Numbered from the stretch's first letter, positions 1 to 9,507 are shown. The stretch is 34,120 nucleotides of DNA from XYA12-FULL-58-9 sp001798605 (GCA_036736205.1 DAINMX010000048.1:1-34120), one strand, 5' to 3'. The notes: generated from the letters alone by a model not told the origin. Made by a program: numbers and translations.

Positions 1-3000
1 CCACCGGCCTGAATCTCCCAGCCGCGCTCCAACGATTTGTAGATCGCGGTTGAATCATTGAGCTCTGCCACAACGGAGGTGGTGGGCGTTGTGCTCGCGC
101 CCGTAAGGGAGGGGTCGAGTGTGATCGAAATGCCGTCACCTATCCCCGCCGGATCGGAGGGGAGCGACGTGGACGTCGCCATGGCGGTCGACGTTGTACC
201 GCTGGCGTTGGTGGTTCCAGTCGTGCCCGAAGATGTACCTACGCTTCCCCGGCCACCACCTGTCGGATTGGTGTTGGTGCCCGTGGTGGATTCCGTTGCC
301 GCGGTACCGTTCGTATCAGTCGGCGTTCCAACGCTTCCCCGACCGGTGGTACCGCCGGGATTGTCCACGTTGGGCCCCTCGATATTGGGGGGTTTGCCCG
401 GTTGACTCCCTTGGGGCGTGCGGCTGCCTGGGCCGTTGCCCGTGGTTTTCTGGTCCACATTGCCGCGGGAGTTGGCATCCCCCATGGTCTTTTGCGTGGT
501 GTTGCCGCGAGAGTTGCGATCTCCCGTCGGTTGTTTGGTCTTATCGACGGGGTCGTCAGTGATCACGGGCTCGTCGTCAACCACATTCGGATTGACATTG
601 TCACGGGTGAACGCCTGTTTGGCGTAATGCAGGACGCTGCTAGCGACAAAGCCCGTGATGGCACCTGCCCTGACGCCCTGGAAGACGTTGCGAGCCAGCA
701 CATCGAGGCTCGGTGCGCCCTCGAGCACCCACTCGGTGGCCCCCATGCCACCGCCGACGGTCGCGCCCATCATGCTGCCCTGGATACCTGCAGCGAGACC
801 CGGGTTCGTATTCAAGAACCAGTTCTTCACGGGGTCCGGCATCGACATATCGCCAGCAACGCTGATCAGCGCACCGCTGGCAAAGCCGCGCAAGGCTTGC
901 AGCAGCACTTCGATCTTGTCTTGGTTATCAAAGGCCAAGTAGGTGCCGCCCTTGAGGGCAGCACCAACGACACCCATGCTAATCGGCGACTTCACTATCT
1001 TTAGGAAGATGCGTGGTGCCGTCGGCATCTGTGATACGGCGGTGATGCCAGCGAGGCCCACCGTCAAGGCGATTTTGGAGACCAGCTCGATGCGTTTGCC
1101 CTTGAGCTCTTCGCATTGAGACAAGCGACGGACGAGGTTCGCGTACGTCCTCTGGATCTGTGCCACCTGCTGCTCGGTCATCTGACCGAACTCTTGTTCG
1201 TACCTAGCCGCTTCGTCCACAGCCACACCCAGGGCGCGAGCCGCATCCTCGACGCCAACGGCGTGGGTGGAGATACCAAGGATCACTTGGCTCAAATGAC
1301 TGCCCGTGGCGTCGCCCACCTGCGTGCCGACCTCATCCAAGAGCACCTCTTCGTCAACCACTGCGGCCTTGGCGAAAGCTTCGACGGAGCCAAAGGTCTT
1401 GAGCATGTTCATGAGGTCGTCGACACCGCCGGTGAAGTTGCGTTTCCGCCACTCTTCGGGATCACCGATGTTCTTGCGAATCCACGCCTTGACCTCGGGA
1501 TTGGCCGGCTCGGTCAGATACACCGTCATCTCGAGCATCAGCTTGTCGAGCTCTTGCGGCAAGATTTGGGCAACCAGATCGGCGTGGCGCAGGTCACGGC
1601 CGTGCAGAGACTGTAGGTCCTCGATAAGCGGGTTCTGACCTGACTGCAGATTGAATTCACCGCCTTTGAGCTTAGCGTATTCGCTCATGGCACCGAGCTT
1701 TTGCAGTGGTGAAAGGCCACCGAGAGTCTCGTTGATGGTTTGAATGATTTCCTTGTTGAAGACCCCCAAGGTGCCACGCTCATTCATCGCATAAAACAGC
1801 TTCTCGCCAGGGGTGAGCGCGCCGCGCTCGAGCAGACGCACGGCGCGTGATGGCACACTGCCAACACCTTCGCTCCACTGCCGCCGTTGACCTCTGTCTC
1901 CACGCCACACCCTGCCCGCGCGGGTCTTTCGACCAGAAGCATTTTCCTTACCCGCAACGTTGCCGCCACCGCGAGGCCCCCGCTGAATTCGACCATTCTG
2001 CTCGAGTGTGGTGCCAAGCTTGGCACCAAGAAATTCTTCGAGTTCCTTGCCCGTACTCTCGGCTGCCCTGCCAGTCCTCTCGGCGAAAGCTGCCTTGACC
2101 TGTGCCACGTACTCTTGGCGCTGGGCTTCGGTAGGAACCGGCAAACCACGCGCGGCATAGGACGCTTCGGCATCGAGAGCCTGATAGGCGTCGTCTGGAT
2201 CGGCCACAATTCGCAACGCTGCGGCTTCCGGGGAGGCCATACCGTGACCCTTGATGGCCAGAACCGCGAGCTCTTCCTCGACGCCACGTGTCGCAACACG
2301 GATGTCTTCCATGATATTGTTGGCACCAAACAATTTCAGATACGCATTTTGGACGTCGGTGCCCGTGGGCATCCCGTCACCGAGAGTGTGCTTGGGATTG
2401 GCACTGATCAATTTGATGGCTGCCATCAGATCGGCGTTGTCGATTTTCTTCTGGCCAGCCATGCGTATGGTGATCGCAATGTATTGTGCGCCCCACCCAG
2501 GACCTTTTTGGCATACGAGGGCAAGGCGCTGCAGATACTGAACATCCTTGTCCAGCTCATCATGAAGCATGTGGTACAACGCGGTTTCGGTGGCGATGCC
2601 GGTCTCGCCGCCGTTGCCCGTGGCGGTTTCTTTCCACAACGTGTCGTTGAGTTCTTTGTATGCCGCAGCGGTCTCCAAGAATTCTTGGGCGCTCATCTGC
2701 TCATGCATGCGGAAGATTCGGTTCTCATCGGTACCGCCGCGTGAGAACATTTCTTTGCGTTCAAAAATGTTGGGATTTCGGGCCGCCTCGCGCAGCTCGA
2801 AGGCGCGCAAATGGGCGTCGGTCACCTGGCCGTTGGCTTTGATCGCCGCGATCAAAAAATCGAAACGGCGCTGCTCCAGACTGCTCGCACCAAAGAGCTT
2901 GCCCAGCTCCTTAGAAACGTCGGCAAAGCTCATCCCATAACGATCTTGCAACACCTTTTCCAAGGCCGCGAGCTGCGCGGCGGACTTGCAGAGCATAAGA

Positions 3001-3929
3001 GTTTGGCAAATGGCCTCGCCATTTTCTCTCCAACCCTTGAGATCGAGGGCAATGGAGTCGGCGGCCTCTGCCTGACCGCTGGGGTTTTTGATGTACACAT
3101 TGAGCAGAAGCTTGCTGCGACCATCGAGGCGGCGATTGAGATCTTCCTGCGTCTTCGCGACGGCATCGGCACCGGACAGACCCCAACCCTTGAGATCTGC
3201 ATAGGCGGTGGCAAACTCTTGGCGGTTCGTTGGATGCAGGCGGTACCACGCGTCGAGAATTTTCTTATTATTGCGCTCCTTAAGTACCTTCTCCGCTTCT
3301 ATCTTCGGATCCCACTCGGGGTCGATTTCCGCCATGAGGCGCGGGTATGACGTGTTGAAGATGCTCTCATGTGAGTCGGCTGGCGGCAGCACAACCACGG
3401 GCAGATCTATGGACTGATTGGCAACCTTGGCGAGAGACGGAAATGTTACGGCACCGCGTTCAAAGATGTCCTTGCCACCTAGGTCCCGCGGGTCCTTGAG
3501 AACTTTGGCGCGAATGGCCGTAATGCTTGCATCGGTGAGCCCATCGCTTTGCGCAACCTGGTCGACCAGGGCCGCGAAGGATCTCAGTTTGGCGGATGAG
3601 TCCTCACCAGCAATACTGGGTCCGAGGTTCTCGCCGCCCCACACTTGCGCCGCGGCATCGAGCAGTTTGTTGAGCCGCGCCCAACTCGCCTCGCTGTTGC
3701 CGGGGACGAGTCCCAATGTCTCTTTGCCGCCGGGCAGAGGCGTAGCACACAATCCAATATAGACATGAGCCCTCTGGTCCCCCTGCTTACCTGCTTTGAG
3801 CCTGGTGAAGACCTCGCATTGCTCGGCGCTGATGGTGACGCGACGGTCGTCGACCTGGACACTGCGACTCCCTGTTTGGTTGGCAGCGCCCTGATCCTCA
3901 ACGAAGTTGTACCGGGAAACGGTGGTCAT
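1..3929 (-). CDS. Giant helical-repeat protein, annexin-like repeats possible (C-terminus outside window)
   Basis: Reading the minus strand from the ATG at 3929 gives 1309 sense codons with no stop down to base 1, so the gene is complete at its 5' end and cut at its 3' end. An AGAGG lies about 9 bases before the ATG. There is no signal peptide. Residues ~1-900 are soluble and mostly helical. Several segments (about 213-290, 300-355, 450-520, 551-635, 695-790) resemble annexin repeats in pattern, for example EEELAVLAIKGHG near 551 and GGLSPLQKL near 734. The motif DLKGW occurs twice (residues 245 and 296). Residues ~940-1105 are a run of Gly/Ala-rich hydrophobic segments (GIQGSMMGATVGGGMGA), which could insert in a membrane. 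After this comes a low-complexity Thr/Gly/Asn/Ser tail with two copies of GRGSVGT. The annexin link is a pattern judgement only; no function is assigned. All plus-strand frames across this region are shadows of it. Confidence 0.85.
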   Translation of the reverse strand, partial: MTTVSRYNFVEDQGAANQTGSRSVQVDDRRVTISAEQCEVFTRLKAGKQGDQRAHVYIGLCATPLPGGKETLGLVPGNSEASWARLNKLLDAAAQVWGGENLGPSIAGEDSSAKLRSFAALVDQVAQSDGLTDASITAIRAKVLKDPRDLGGKDIFERGAVTFPSLAKVANQSIDLPVVVLPPADSHESIFNTSYPRLMAEIDPEWDPKIEAEKVLKERNNKKILDAWYRLHPTNRQEFATAYADLKGWGLSGADAVAKTQEDLNRRLDGRSKLLLNVYIKNPSGQAEAADSIALDLKGWRENGEAICQTLMLCKSAAQLAALEKVLQDRYGMSFADVSKELGKLFGASSLEQRRFDFLIAAIKANGQVTDAHLRAFELREAARNPNIFERKEMFSRGGTDENRIFRMHEQMSAQEFLETAAAYKELNDTLWKETATGNGGETGIATETALYHMLHDELDKDVQYLQRLALVCQKGPGWGAQYIAITIRMAGQKKIDNADLMAAIKLISANPKHTLGDGMPTGTDVQNAYLKLFGANNIMEDIRVATRGVEEELAVLAIKGHGMASPEAAALRIVADPDDAYQALDAEASYAARGLPVPTEAQRQEYVAQVKAAFAERTGRAAESTGKELEEFLGAKLGTTLEQNGRIQRGPRGGGNVAGKENASGRKTRAGRVWRGDRGQRRQWSEGVGSVPSRAVRLLERGALTPGEKLFYAMNERGTLGVFNKEIIQTINETLGGLSPLQKLGAMSEYAKLKGGEFNLQSGQNPLIEDLQSLHGRDLRHADLVAQILPQELDKLMLEMTVYLTEPANPEVKAWIRKNIGDPEEWRKRNFTGGVDDLMNMLKTFGSVEAFAKAAVVDEEVLLDEVGTQVGDATGSHLSQVILGISTHAVGVEDAARALGVAVDEAARYEQEFGQMTEQQVAQIQRTYANLVRRLSQCEELKGKRIELVSKIALTVGLAGITAVSQMPTAPRIFLKIVKSPISMGVVGAALKGGTYLAFDNQDKIEVLLQALRGFASGALISVAGDMSMPDPVKNWFLNTNPGLAAGIQGSMMGATVGGGMGATEWVLEGAPSLDVLARNVFQGVRAGAITGFVASSVLHYAKQAFTRDNVNPNVVDDEPVITDDPVDKTKQPTGDRNSRGNTTQKTMGDANSRGNVDQKTTGNGPGSRTPQGSQPGKPPNIEGPNVDNPGGTTGRGSVGTPTDTNGTAATESTTGTNTNPTGGGRGSVGTSSGTTGTTNASGTTSTAMATSTSLPSDPAGIGDGISITLDPSLTGASTTPTTSVVAELNDSTAIYKSLERGWEIQAG

Positions 3930-4196
3930 TGGAGAACCTCTTGAATTATTGCCAATTCACCTACGCGAAACGGCTAGGCCGCACGCGATTCTATTACCGA
4001 CAACCTATAACTTACAACGAACTACCCCCGTTGGGCAACCCCTGGTTGAGTTCCTGGTTGAGTTCGTTTACCCAATAATTCCTTTACGTTACTGGCAAGT
4101 AGGTGTTACACAATCCCGGCGCGGTGCGTCATGAGCTGACGCACAGAGAGAAATGCCAAAAGACGCCAGTTTGCGTTTTCATCAGAGGAGGGAATG
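3930..4196. promoter_or_regulatory. Divergent intergenic region between giant gene and ParA gene
   Basis: These 267 bases separate two divergently transcribed genes and must hold both promoters. The stretch at about 3940-4080 is visibly more AT-rich than the flanking genes and contains a perfect 12-bp tandem repeat at 4041-4064. The repeat is framed by TTGGGCAACC (4031-4040) and GTTTACCCAA (4066-4075), an imperfect inverted pair. I cannot place -35/-10 elements with confidence. An AGGAGG at 4186-4191 is the ribosome binding site of the ParA gene. Confidence 0.45.
4041..4064. repeat. 12-bp perfect tandem repeat, two copies
   Basis: CCTGGTTGAGTT occurs twice back to back with no mismatch, between the divergent starts of the giant gene and the ParA gene. 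A direct repeat of about one helical turn in a promoter region could be a binding site for a regulator, possibly ParA-linked. It could equally be replication slippage. No further copy was noticed in the window. Confidence 0.6.
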
Positions 4197-5111
4197 ATGG
4201 CCCTTGACCTGCGTGACCGAATCACCAGCCGACTGAAAAATTTGGTATCAGCCCCCCTCGAGCGCGGAACGCGACAGGCGATCACGGTGGCAATCGCCTC
4301 AAGCAAAGGCGGAGTCGGCAAGACCACGACCGCCGTCAATCTGTCGGTGGCCTACGCCCTCAAGGGTTTCCGGGTCCTCCTCATCGACCTCGATCCCCAG
4401 GCCCATGTCGCCGCGTCGCTACGAAGCGAAATCCATTCGGGGCATGGCAGCCTCACAGACGTCCTCACCGGCAAGCTGCGCGAGGTTCGGGAGGTGGTTC
4501 GCTCCTCCCGTTGGGACAACCTCGATCTCGCTGGTTCCGAAAAACAACTGGCAGAGACCGAGACGGTGCTGTCCGCCAAGATCGGCAAGGAGTTGATCCT
4601 CGACGGCGCATTGGTGGCAACCCGCACCCATTACGATCTGATCATAATCGATTGTCCGCCAAACCTCGGGACCTTGACCTTGAACGCCTTGTGCGCCGCC
4701 GACCAACTCTTGGTGCCCACCGACATGTCAGTGCTCGCCCTCGAAGGCGTTGGCGACATTCTCAGTGCCCTCGACACGTTGCGCACCCGTCTGTCACGCC
4801 ATGTCGATCTTCTCGGTATTCTCGCCACGCGTATCGACCGACGAGCCACCATGGTCAATAACACCATCCAACAGAGCATGGGTGATCTCTACGGCAACCA
4901 CATGTTACAGACCTCAGTGCCGCAGTGCTCAGCACTCAACAAAGCGCATCTCGCCGGCAAACCGATCTTCGAGTTTGCACGGACTTCGACCGGAGCTTTG
5001 GCGTACGCCGCGATCGCCGACGAGCTGCGTCCCAAGTTGGGTCTTGCACCCATCGTCAACGAGGCTGCTAAGATCGCTACCGCCCGGGTTACAGCGAACG
5101 TCCGTCACTGA
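4197..5111 (+). CDS. ParA/MinD-type ATPase (orphan)
   Basis: This is a Walker-type ATPase of the ParA family, 304 residues, cytoplasmic. The deviant Walker A is SKGGVGKTTT (K37 and K42), Walker A' is LLIDLDPQ (61-68) and Walker B is LIIIDCPP (148-155). An extension of about 27 residues precedes the fold and has basic residues (DRITSRLKNL). ATG codons occur at 4194 and 4197; the AGGAGG at 4186-4191 is better spaced from 4197, so that start was chosen. Family members bind DNA or membrane as ATP dimers and position plasmids, chromosomes or protein complexes. No ParB or parS is visible nearby, so chromosome partition is not supported. Its divergent neighbour is the giant repeat protein, and a pseudo-peptidase follows 27 bases downstream. 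A cargo-positioning role is an inference. Confidence 0.9.
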   Translation: MALDLRDRITSRLKNLVSAPLERGTRQAITVAIASSKGGVGKTTTAVNLSVAYALKGFRVLLIDLDPQAHVAASLRSEIHSGHGSLTDVLTGKLREVREVVRSSRWDNLDLAGSEKQLAETETVLSAKIGKELILDGALVATRTHYDLIIIDCPPNLGTLTLNALCAADQLLVPTDMSVLALEGVGDILSALDTLRTRLSRHVDLLGILATRIDRRATMVNNTIQQSMGDLYGNHMLQTSVPQCSALNKAHLAGKPIFEFARTSTGALAYAAIADELRPKLGLAPIVNEAAKIATARVTANVRH

Positions 5112-5138
5112 GCTCCACTGCTTGGGTGTCGCAAAATC

Positions 5139-6686
5139 ATGCGCAGCAACCAATCCAAAGCGGCGCACCACCACAAAGGGTCGCACCGCCTTCTCTGGCG
5201 TGCCAGTCTGCTCGTGCTCACAACCCACGCGTGCACGACCGACCGAGTCCCAGCCTCACTTGAGAGGCAACACACCATCAACCGCGTCCGCACCCTGTCG
5301 AGCTCGAACATCAGCAACGGCAGACCCGTCGAGTTCAACCTCGACCAGGTGGCAGCCCTGCGCGCGAGCATCGCCACTGAGAAGGACCCGACCAGCCACA
5401 AGGTCTTGACATTTCTACACGCCTTCGTGAATCGGCAATTTGTTGAGCAAGGCACCCGCGACCTCGAGCGTGATATCCAAGCCCTGCGGACCTCACCCGT
5501 CGGCCTCGACAACCTCACCCTATCCCTCGCCAACGCCACAAAATTCTTGGCCACGCAATCCGATCCCAAGCAGCGCCGACGCTTCGCCGAAGCGGTTTCG
5601 CCGTCCCTTGCGGACCTCGAACCGCTGCTAAAAATCCGCGACCGCCACATCGCCGACAGAGCTCGGGAGTTGGCTCTGCCAGATGGCCTGGCGCTCGCAG
5701 GTGTTGTCCGCAACTACGATGTGAGAGAGGCCGCAAACGTCGCCAGTGCTCTGCTCAAAACCTCAGATGCCCTGTATCTGGAGTCGCTCCGAGATCTCGT
5801 CCGCGTCGACGGCACCCTCCCCCTGGAGGAGGTCGGACGGCCCGACATCCCTTGGCTGCTTCGCGGCACAGCAAACATTGAAGCCGACAGATTACTCGCA
5901 GCCGTGCATGCCACCGTGATGCTTCTGGACATTCCGTTAACGTGTCTCGATCGGTTCGTCCATTTGCCAGAGCCGATCCACCCATGGGACCTCCCCCGCT
6001 CCCAAACGCAAGATATTTTGCACGCCGCTGGGCATTCGCTGCATCAATGCGGCTGCCGCGCCCCAGCCTTTGAGCTGTGCCATCTCGGTGATCGATCTGT
6101 GGCTGAAGCGTTCGCGGTCCTTCTCGAAGGCCTCCTCACCGAGCCAACCTGGTTGCAAGAGCAACTCGGTATGGAAGAGCCACAACTCACCATCCACCTG
6201 CACCAGGCAGCGCTCGCGCGATTGTTGACGGCGCGGCTGCACGCCGCCCGCGTGCTTGATGAAGTGGACCGGTACGGCCGCAATGCTGCACAGGCCAAAA
6301 AGCTCTACGCCGCACACATGAGTCGAGCCCTCGGAGTGTCATTTGCTCCAGGAGACGCCGAGCACTACGAGAACGACCGCGATCCGTTCATCGATTCCGC
6401 CGATAGCTTGCGCGGTCACATCATCGCCGCACAAATCCAGACCGAGCTCATCACACGGTTCGGTGATTCATGGTGGCGCCTCCCCGCCGCCGGAGATTTC
6501 TTGAAAGAGCTGTGGTTGACGGGGCAACGGGACACGGCAGAAGAGCTGCTGGCCCGCTTGGGCGATGCGGGCAACGACGACATCGGCGAAAACCACGCAC
6601 AACCCATCCTCAATCCCGAGCCCCTCGTGCGTTGGACCGCGACTCGCTTGATTCGCCAAGTACCAGCGGCTACCTTGCCTTTTTGA
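5139..6686 (+). CDS. Exported M3-peptidase-like protein with damaged active site
   Basis: The protein has 515 residues. The N-terminus has a basic stretch followed by LLWRASLLVLTTHAC, a signal sequence with a possible but weak lipoprotein cysteine at 32. Most of the protein is helical. At 295-299 it reads HAAGH followed by SLH, where M3-type gluzincins have HEFGH followed by ALH. Then SVAEAF places a glutamate at 323, 24 residues after the second His, close to the spacing to the third zinc ligand in thimet oligopeptidase relatives. The three metal ligands therefore seem retained, while the catalytic Glu of HExxH is Ala. This suggests a non-catalytic metal-binding homologue, or a very divergent fold with chance similarity. 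It starts 27 bases after the ParA gene, probably in the same transcript. Confidence 0.7.
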   Translation: MRSNQSKAAHHHKGSHRLLWRASLLVLTTHACTTDRVPASLERQHTINRVRTLSSSNISNGRPVEFNLDQVAALRASIATEKDPTSHKVLTFLHAFVNRQFVEQGTRDLERDIQALRTSPVGLDNLTLSLANATKFLATQSDPKQRRRFAEAVSPSLADLEPLLKIRDRHIADRARELALPDGLALAGVVRNYDVREAANVASALLKTSDALYLESLRDLVRVDGTLPLEEVGRPDIPWLLRGTANIEADRLLAAVHATVMLLDIPLTCLDRFVHLPEPIHPWDLPRSQTQDILHAAGHSLHQCGCRAPAFELCHLGDRSVAEAFAVLLEGLLTEPTWLQEQLGMEEPQLTIHLHQAALARLLTARLHAARVLDEVDRYGRNAAQAKKLYAAHMSRALGVSFAPGDAEHYENDRDPFIDSADSLRGHIIAAQIQTELITRFGDSWWRLPAAGDFLKELWLTGQRDTAEELLARLGDAGNDDIGENHAQPILNPEPLVRWTATRLIRQVPAATLPF

Positions 6687-6714
6687 GTGACCTGAGCAGA
6701 TTCCCCAAGACACG

Positions 6715-9507
6715 GTGGTAGCAGTCGTGCACGAGCAACCGATCGGCAGAAAGAATATGCACTGTTGGGCGGCACTCGCAGCCATCGCCACATTTGGCCC
6801 GGCAGCAACGGCCGCCGCCAGGTCCCTCGCTGTCCCAGGCATCCTGCTTGCGGCGATTGAGGAGCAAAACGTTCCCAAAACAAAAAGAGAAGAGGCACCA
6901 CCACCGGTGCCCAAACTCACCCGTCCCCCTGAGCTCACAGAGTTTGTGAGCGCAACCTATCCCGCAGAGCTTCTCGCCTCAGGCACGAGGGGCGAGGTGG
7001 TCCTGTACATCGACATCACCGCCGATGGTGGCGTCGACAAGGTTGAGGTTGTCTCCTCAAGCGATCCTGCGTTTGCCGCCCCCGCGATGTCAGCGGCTAC
7101 AAAGTTTCGCTTCATCCCCGCCGAGATTGATTTCAAACCCGCAGCGATTCGCATCGAGTACCGTTACGTATTCGAGCCCGAGGAGATCATCCCCGACGCC
7201 ATCGCTGGCGAGCCAAGCATTCTCGAGTCGGAACTGTTGCCCGTCACCTTCACCGGCCTGGTCCGTGAGGCCGGTAACCGCAAACCCGTCGCCGCGGCGG
7301 TGATTTCCATCAACGGCGCGCCCGTCACGGAGACGGACGCCGATGGGCGCTTCGACATTCGCAGAGCACCCGGCAAGCTACAAGTGCGAGTGACGACCCC
7401 ATACCACCAGACCTACGAGACCGACGAAGTGATAGGACAAGATGAACAGCTGCAGGCCAAATATTATTTGGTCATCAAGTCGACCAACCCTTTCGAAGTC
7501 GTGGTCCGCACCCGCGCCGAACGCCGCGAGGTCGCGAAAATTCAGTTGCAACGCCAAGAGCTGGAAAAGGTCCCAGGCACCTTTGGCGATCCCGTGCGTG
7601 TCATAGAGAACCTGCCAGGGATGGGACGCACCCCAGGCGGGCTCGGCGGCGCTCTGTTGGTCCGCGGTGATCGACCATCATCTACTTCCGTTTATCTCGA
7701 CGGCGTCGACATTCCGCTGCTCTATCACTTCGGTGGTCTCACCTCGATCATCAACTCGCAGTTCCTCGAAAGCATCGACTTCTATCCCGGCGGTTTCGGT
7801 GCCCGTTATGGCGAAGCCACAGCTGGCGTCGTCGAGGTTCACAGCCGCGACCTCGACTGCAACATGGTCCGCGGTGCCGCCAAGGTCGACTTCATCGACG
7901 CCTCAGCATACAGCTGCGTGCCGGTGGGCGATTGGCACATCGCCGCGGCAGCACGCCGCTCCTATGTCGACCTTCTCATTGGCGCGGTCCTCAACTCCTT
8001 ACCACGGGAAGAAGGCGAAGGGTCCCTCACCGCGGCACCCTATTATTGGGACTACCAAATCAAAGCCGCCACAGTCATTGATGACCACAAGATCGACTTG
8101 TTTGCCTTCGGCACCGACGACCAATTCAAGGTGATCCAAACCGGCTCTGCAGAGAGCATCAACATCAACTTCAAGCTCCACCTCGGCACCCATCGTTTTC
8201 TCGCCCGGGACCGCTGGCGTCTCCGCGACAAGATGACCCTCACCTCGCAAATCGCTCCCGGTTTCCAACTGCAGAACCTGTCTTCGGAATATGCAGAGCT
8301 CGACGCCAGCACCGAGTTTGGCACAAACATCTACACCATCGATTGGCGAGAGGACTTCACCTTCGAGGCAACCGACTGGCTCACCCTGCGCGCCGGCATC
8401 GACCATCGCTTCGGGACAGCAGCCCTCAATGTTGTGGCCCCCATCCCCACGGATCTCGTGCGGTTCCCCAGGCCAACCTTTGACTACACCAACACCGAGG
8501 AGTTCGGACGCGACCTCAGCCGATACAACCACGCCTACTGGCTCGAGCTCGAGCTCAAACCCCTTGAATCTTTGCGCATCGTTCCAGGGCTCAGAGTCGA
8601 GCGCTGGGATTTTTACAAGAGCCAGAAGCTCTCGATCATGCCGCGGGCCACGGTCCGCTGGCAGTTCGAGGAAGATATGGCCATCAAGGTCGCCTACGGG
8701 CTCTACGAGAAACTGCCCGAGCCCAACTATCTCATCGACGGCACCGGCAACCCGGGGCTCGCTCCCGAGCGCGCACACCACTTCATCGGCGGTTACGAGT
8801 ACAAGATCACTGAGCTCATCGATCTCGATCTGCAGGGGTTCTACAACCTGCGCTCGAACATTCCGACCCAATCAGCGGCGGTGCGCTATGAGAACGGTCG
8901 TGAGATCAGACAGAACTTCGACTCCGCCGGAGAGGGTTACACCTATGGCATGGAGATACTCCTGCGACAGTTGGCCACCGCCGACAGCAACTTCTATGGA
9001 TGGATCGCCTACACCCTTAGCAAGTCACGGCGCCGCGACCGCGCCACTGGCCTTTTCCAGGGCGGTAGCTTCGGCGATGAACCGGACAAGGAGACCCAAG
9101 AGTACCCCTCCAACTTCGACCAAACCCACATACTTACGGTGGTGGGACAATGGGTGCTGCCATGGGGACTCGAAGCAGGTTTCCGTTTCCGCCTGGTCTC
9201 GGGCAATCCCTACACACCGCGGGATGCCGGCATCGTCTACTGGGATGCCGATCGCGACACCTACCGCATCGATAACAGCAACGTGCAACGCAACTCTGAA
9301 CGCATGCCTATGTTTCACCAGCTCGATGTCCGCGTCGACAAGACCTGGACCTACGATCTGTGGAAGCTCACAGCCTATCTAGAAATCATCAACGTCTATT
9401 ACCAAAAGAACGTCGAGCAGTACCAGTACAGCTACGACTACGACAAACGCGTGCCCTTGACCTTGTTGCCGATCTTGCCCGTCCTCGGTTTGAAGGGAGA
9501 GTTCTGA
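6715..9507 (+). CDS. TonB C-terminal domain / TonB-dependent outer-membrane receptor fusion
   Basis: Residues (from the GTG at 6715) run in this order. A hydrophobic signal lies at 15-47. A Pro/Lys linker is followed by a TonB C-terminal-type domain at ~75-155 (ATYPAELLASG, GEVVLYIDITADG, ATKFRFIPA). A carboxypeptidase-regulatory-like beta domain follows at ~177-255 (DADGRFDIR). FEVVVRTR at ~260 could act as a TonB box. The plug is at ~280-385 (LLVRGDRPSSTSVYLDGVDI, FYPGGFGARYGEATAG), and a beta-barrel runs to the C-terminus. The total of about 930 residues fits this class. The ATG at 6757 is an alternative start, but it removes the Arg-Lys that precedes the hydrophobic stretch. Such receptors import ligands across the outer membrane using TonB energy; here the substrate is unknown. 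The stop overlaps the start of the next gene (TGATG), so the two are translationally coupled. Confidence 0.92.
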   Translation: MVAVVHEQPIGRKNMHCWAALAAIATFGPAATAAARSLAVPGILLAAIEEQNVPKTKREEAPPPVPKLTRPPELTEFVSATYPAELLASGTRGEVVLYIDITADGGVDKVEVVSSSDPAFAAPAMSAATKFRFIPAEIDFKPAAIRIEYRYVFEPEEIIPDAIAGEPSILESELLPVTFTGLVREAGNRKPVAAAVISINGAPVTETDADGRFDIRRAPGKLQVRVTTPYHQTYETDEVIGQDEQLQAKYYLVIKSTNPFEVVVRTRAERREVAKIQLQRQELEKVPGTFGDPVRVIENLPGMGRTPGGLGGALLVRGDRPSSTSVYLDGVDIPLLYHFGGLTSIINSQFLESIDFYPGGFGARYGEATAGVVEVHSRDLDCNMVRGAAKVDFIDASAYSCVPVGDWHIAAAARRSYVDLLIGAVLNSLPREEGEGSLTAAPYYWDYQIKAATVIDDHKIDLFAFGTDDQFKVIQTGSAESININFKLHLGTHRFLARDRWRLRDKMTLTSQIAPGFQLQNLSSEYAELDASTEFGTNIYTIDWREDFTFEATDWLTLRAGIDHRFGTAALNVVAPIPTDLVRFPRPTFDYTNTEEFGRDLSRYNHAYWLELELKPLESLRIVPGLRVERWDFYKSQKLSIMPRATVRWQFEEDMAIKVAYGLYEKLPEPNYLIDGTGNPGLAPERAHHFIGGYEYKITELIDLDLQGFYNLRSNIPTQSAAVRYENGREIRQNFDSAGEGYTYGMEILLRQLATADSNFYGWIAYTLSKSRRRDRATGLFQGGSFGDEPDKETQEYPSNFDQTHILTVVGQWVLPWGLEAGFRFRLVSGNPYTPRDAGIVYWDADRDTYRIDNSNVQRNSERMPMFHQLDVRVDKTWTYDLWKLTAYLEIINVYYQKNVEQYQYSYDYDKRVPLTLLPILPVLGLKGEF

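Noticed and set aside
1887..2744. Plus-strand frames of up to 285 codons in the left 3.9 kb
   Set aside because: They are opposite a continuous 1309-codon minus-strand frame with a good start. Their products are His/Arg-rich with no domain.
4197..5111. Plasmid or integrative element suggested by ParA
   Set aside because: No ParB, replication gene, integrase or att-like repeat nearby; the surrounding genes look chromosomal.
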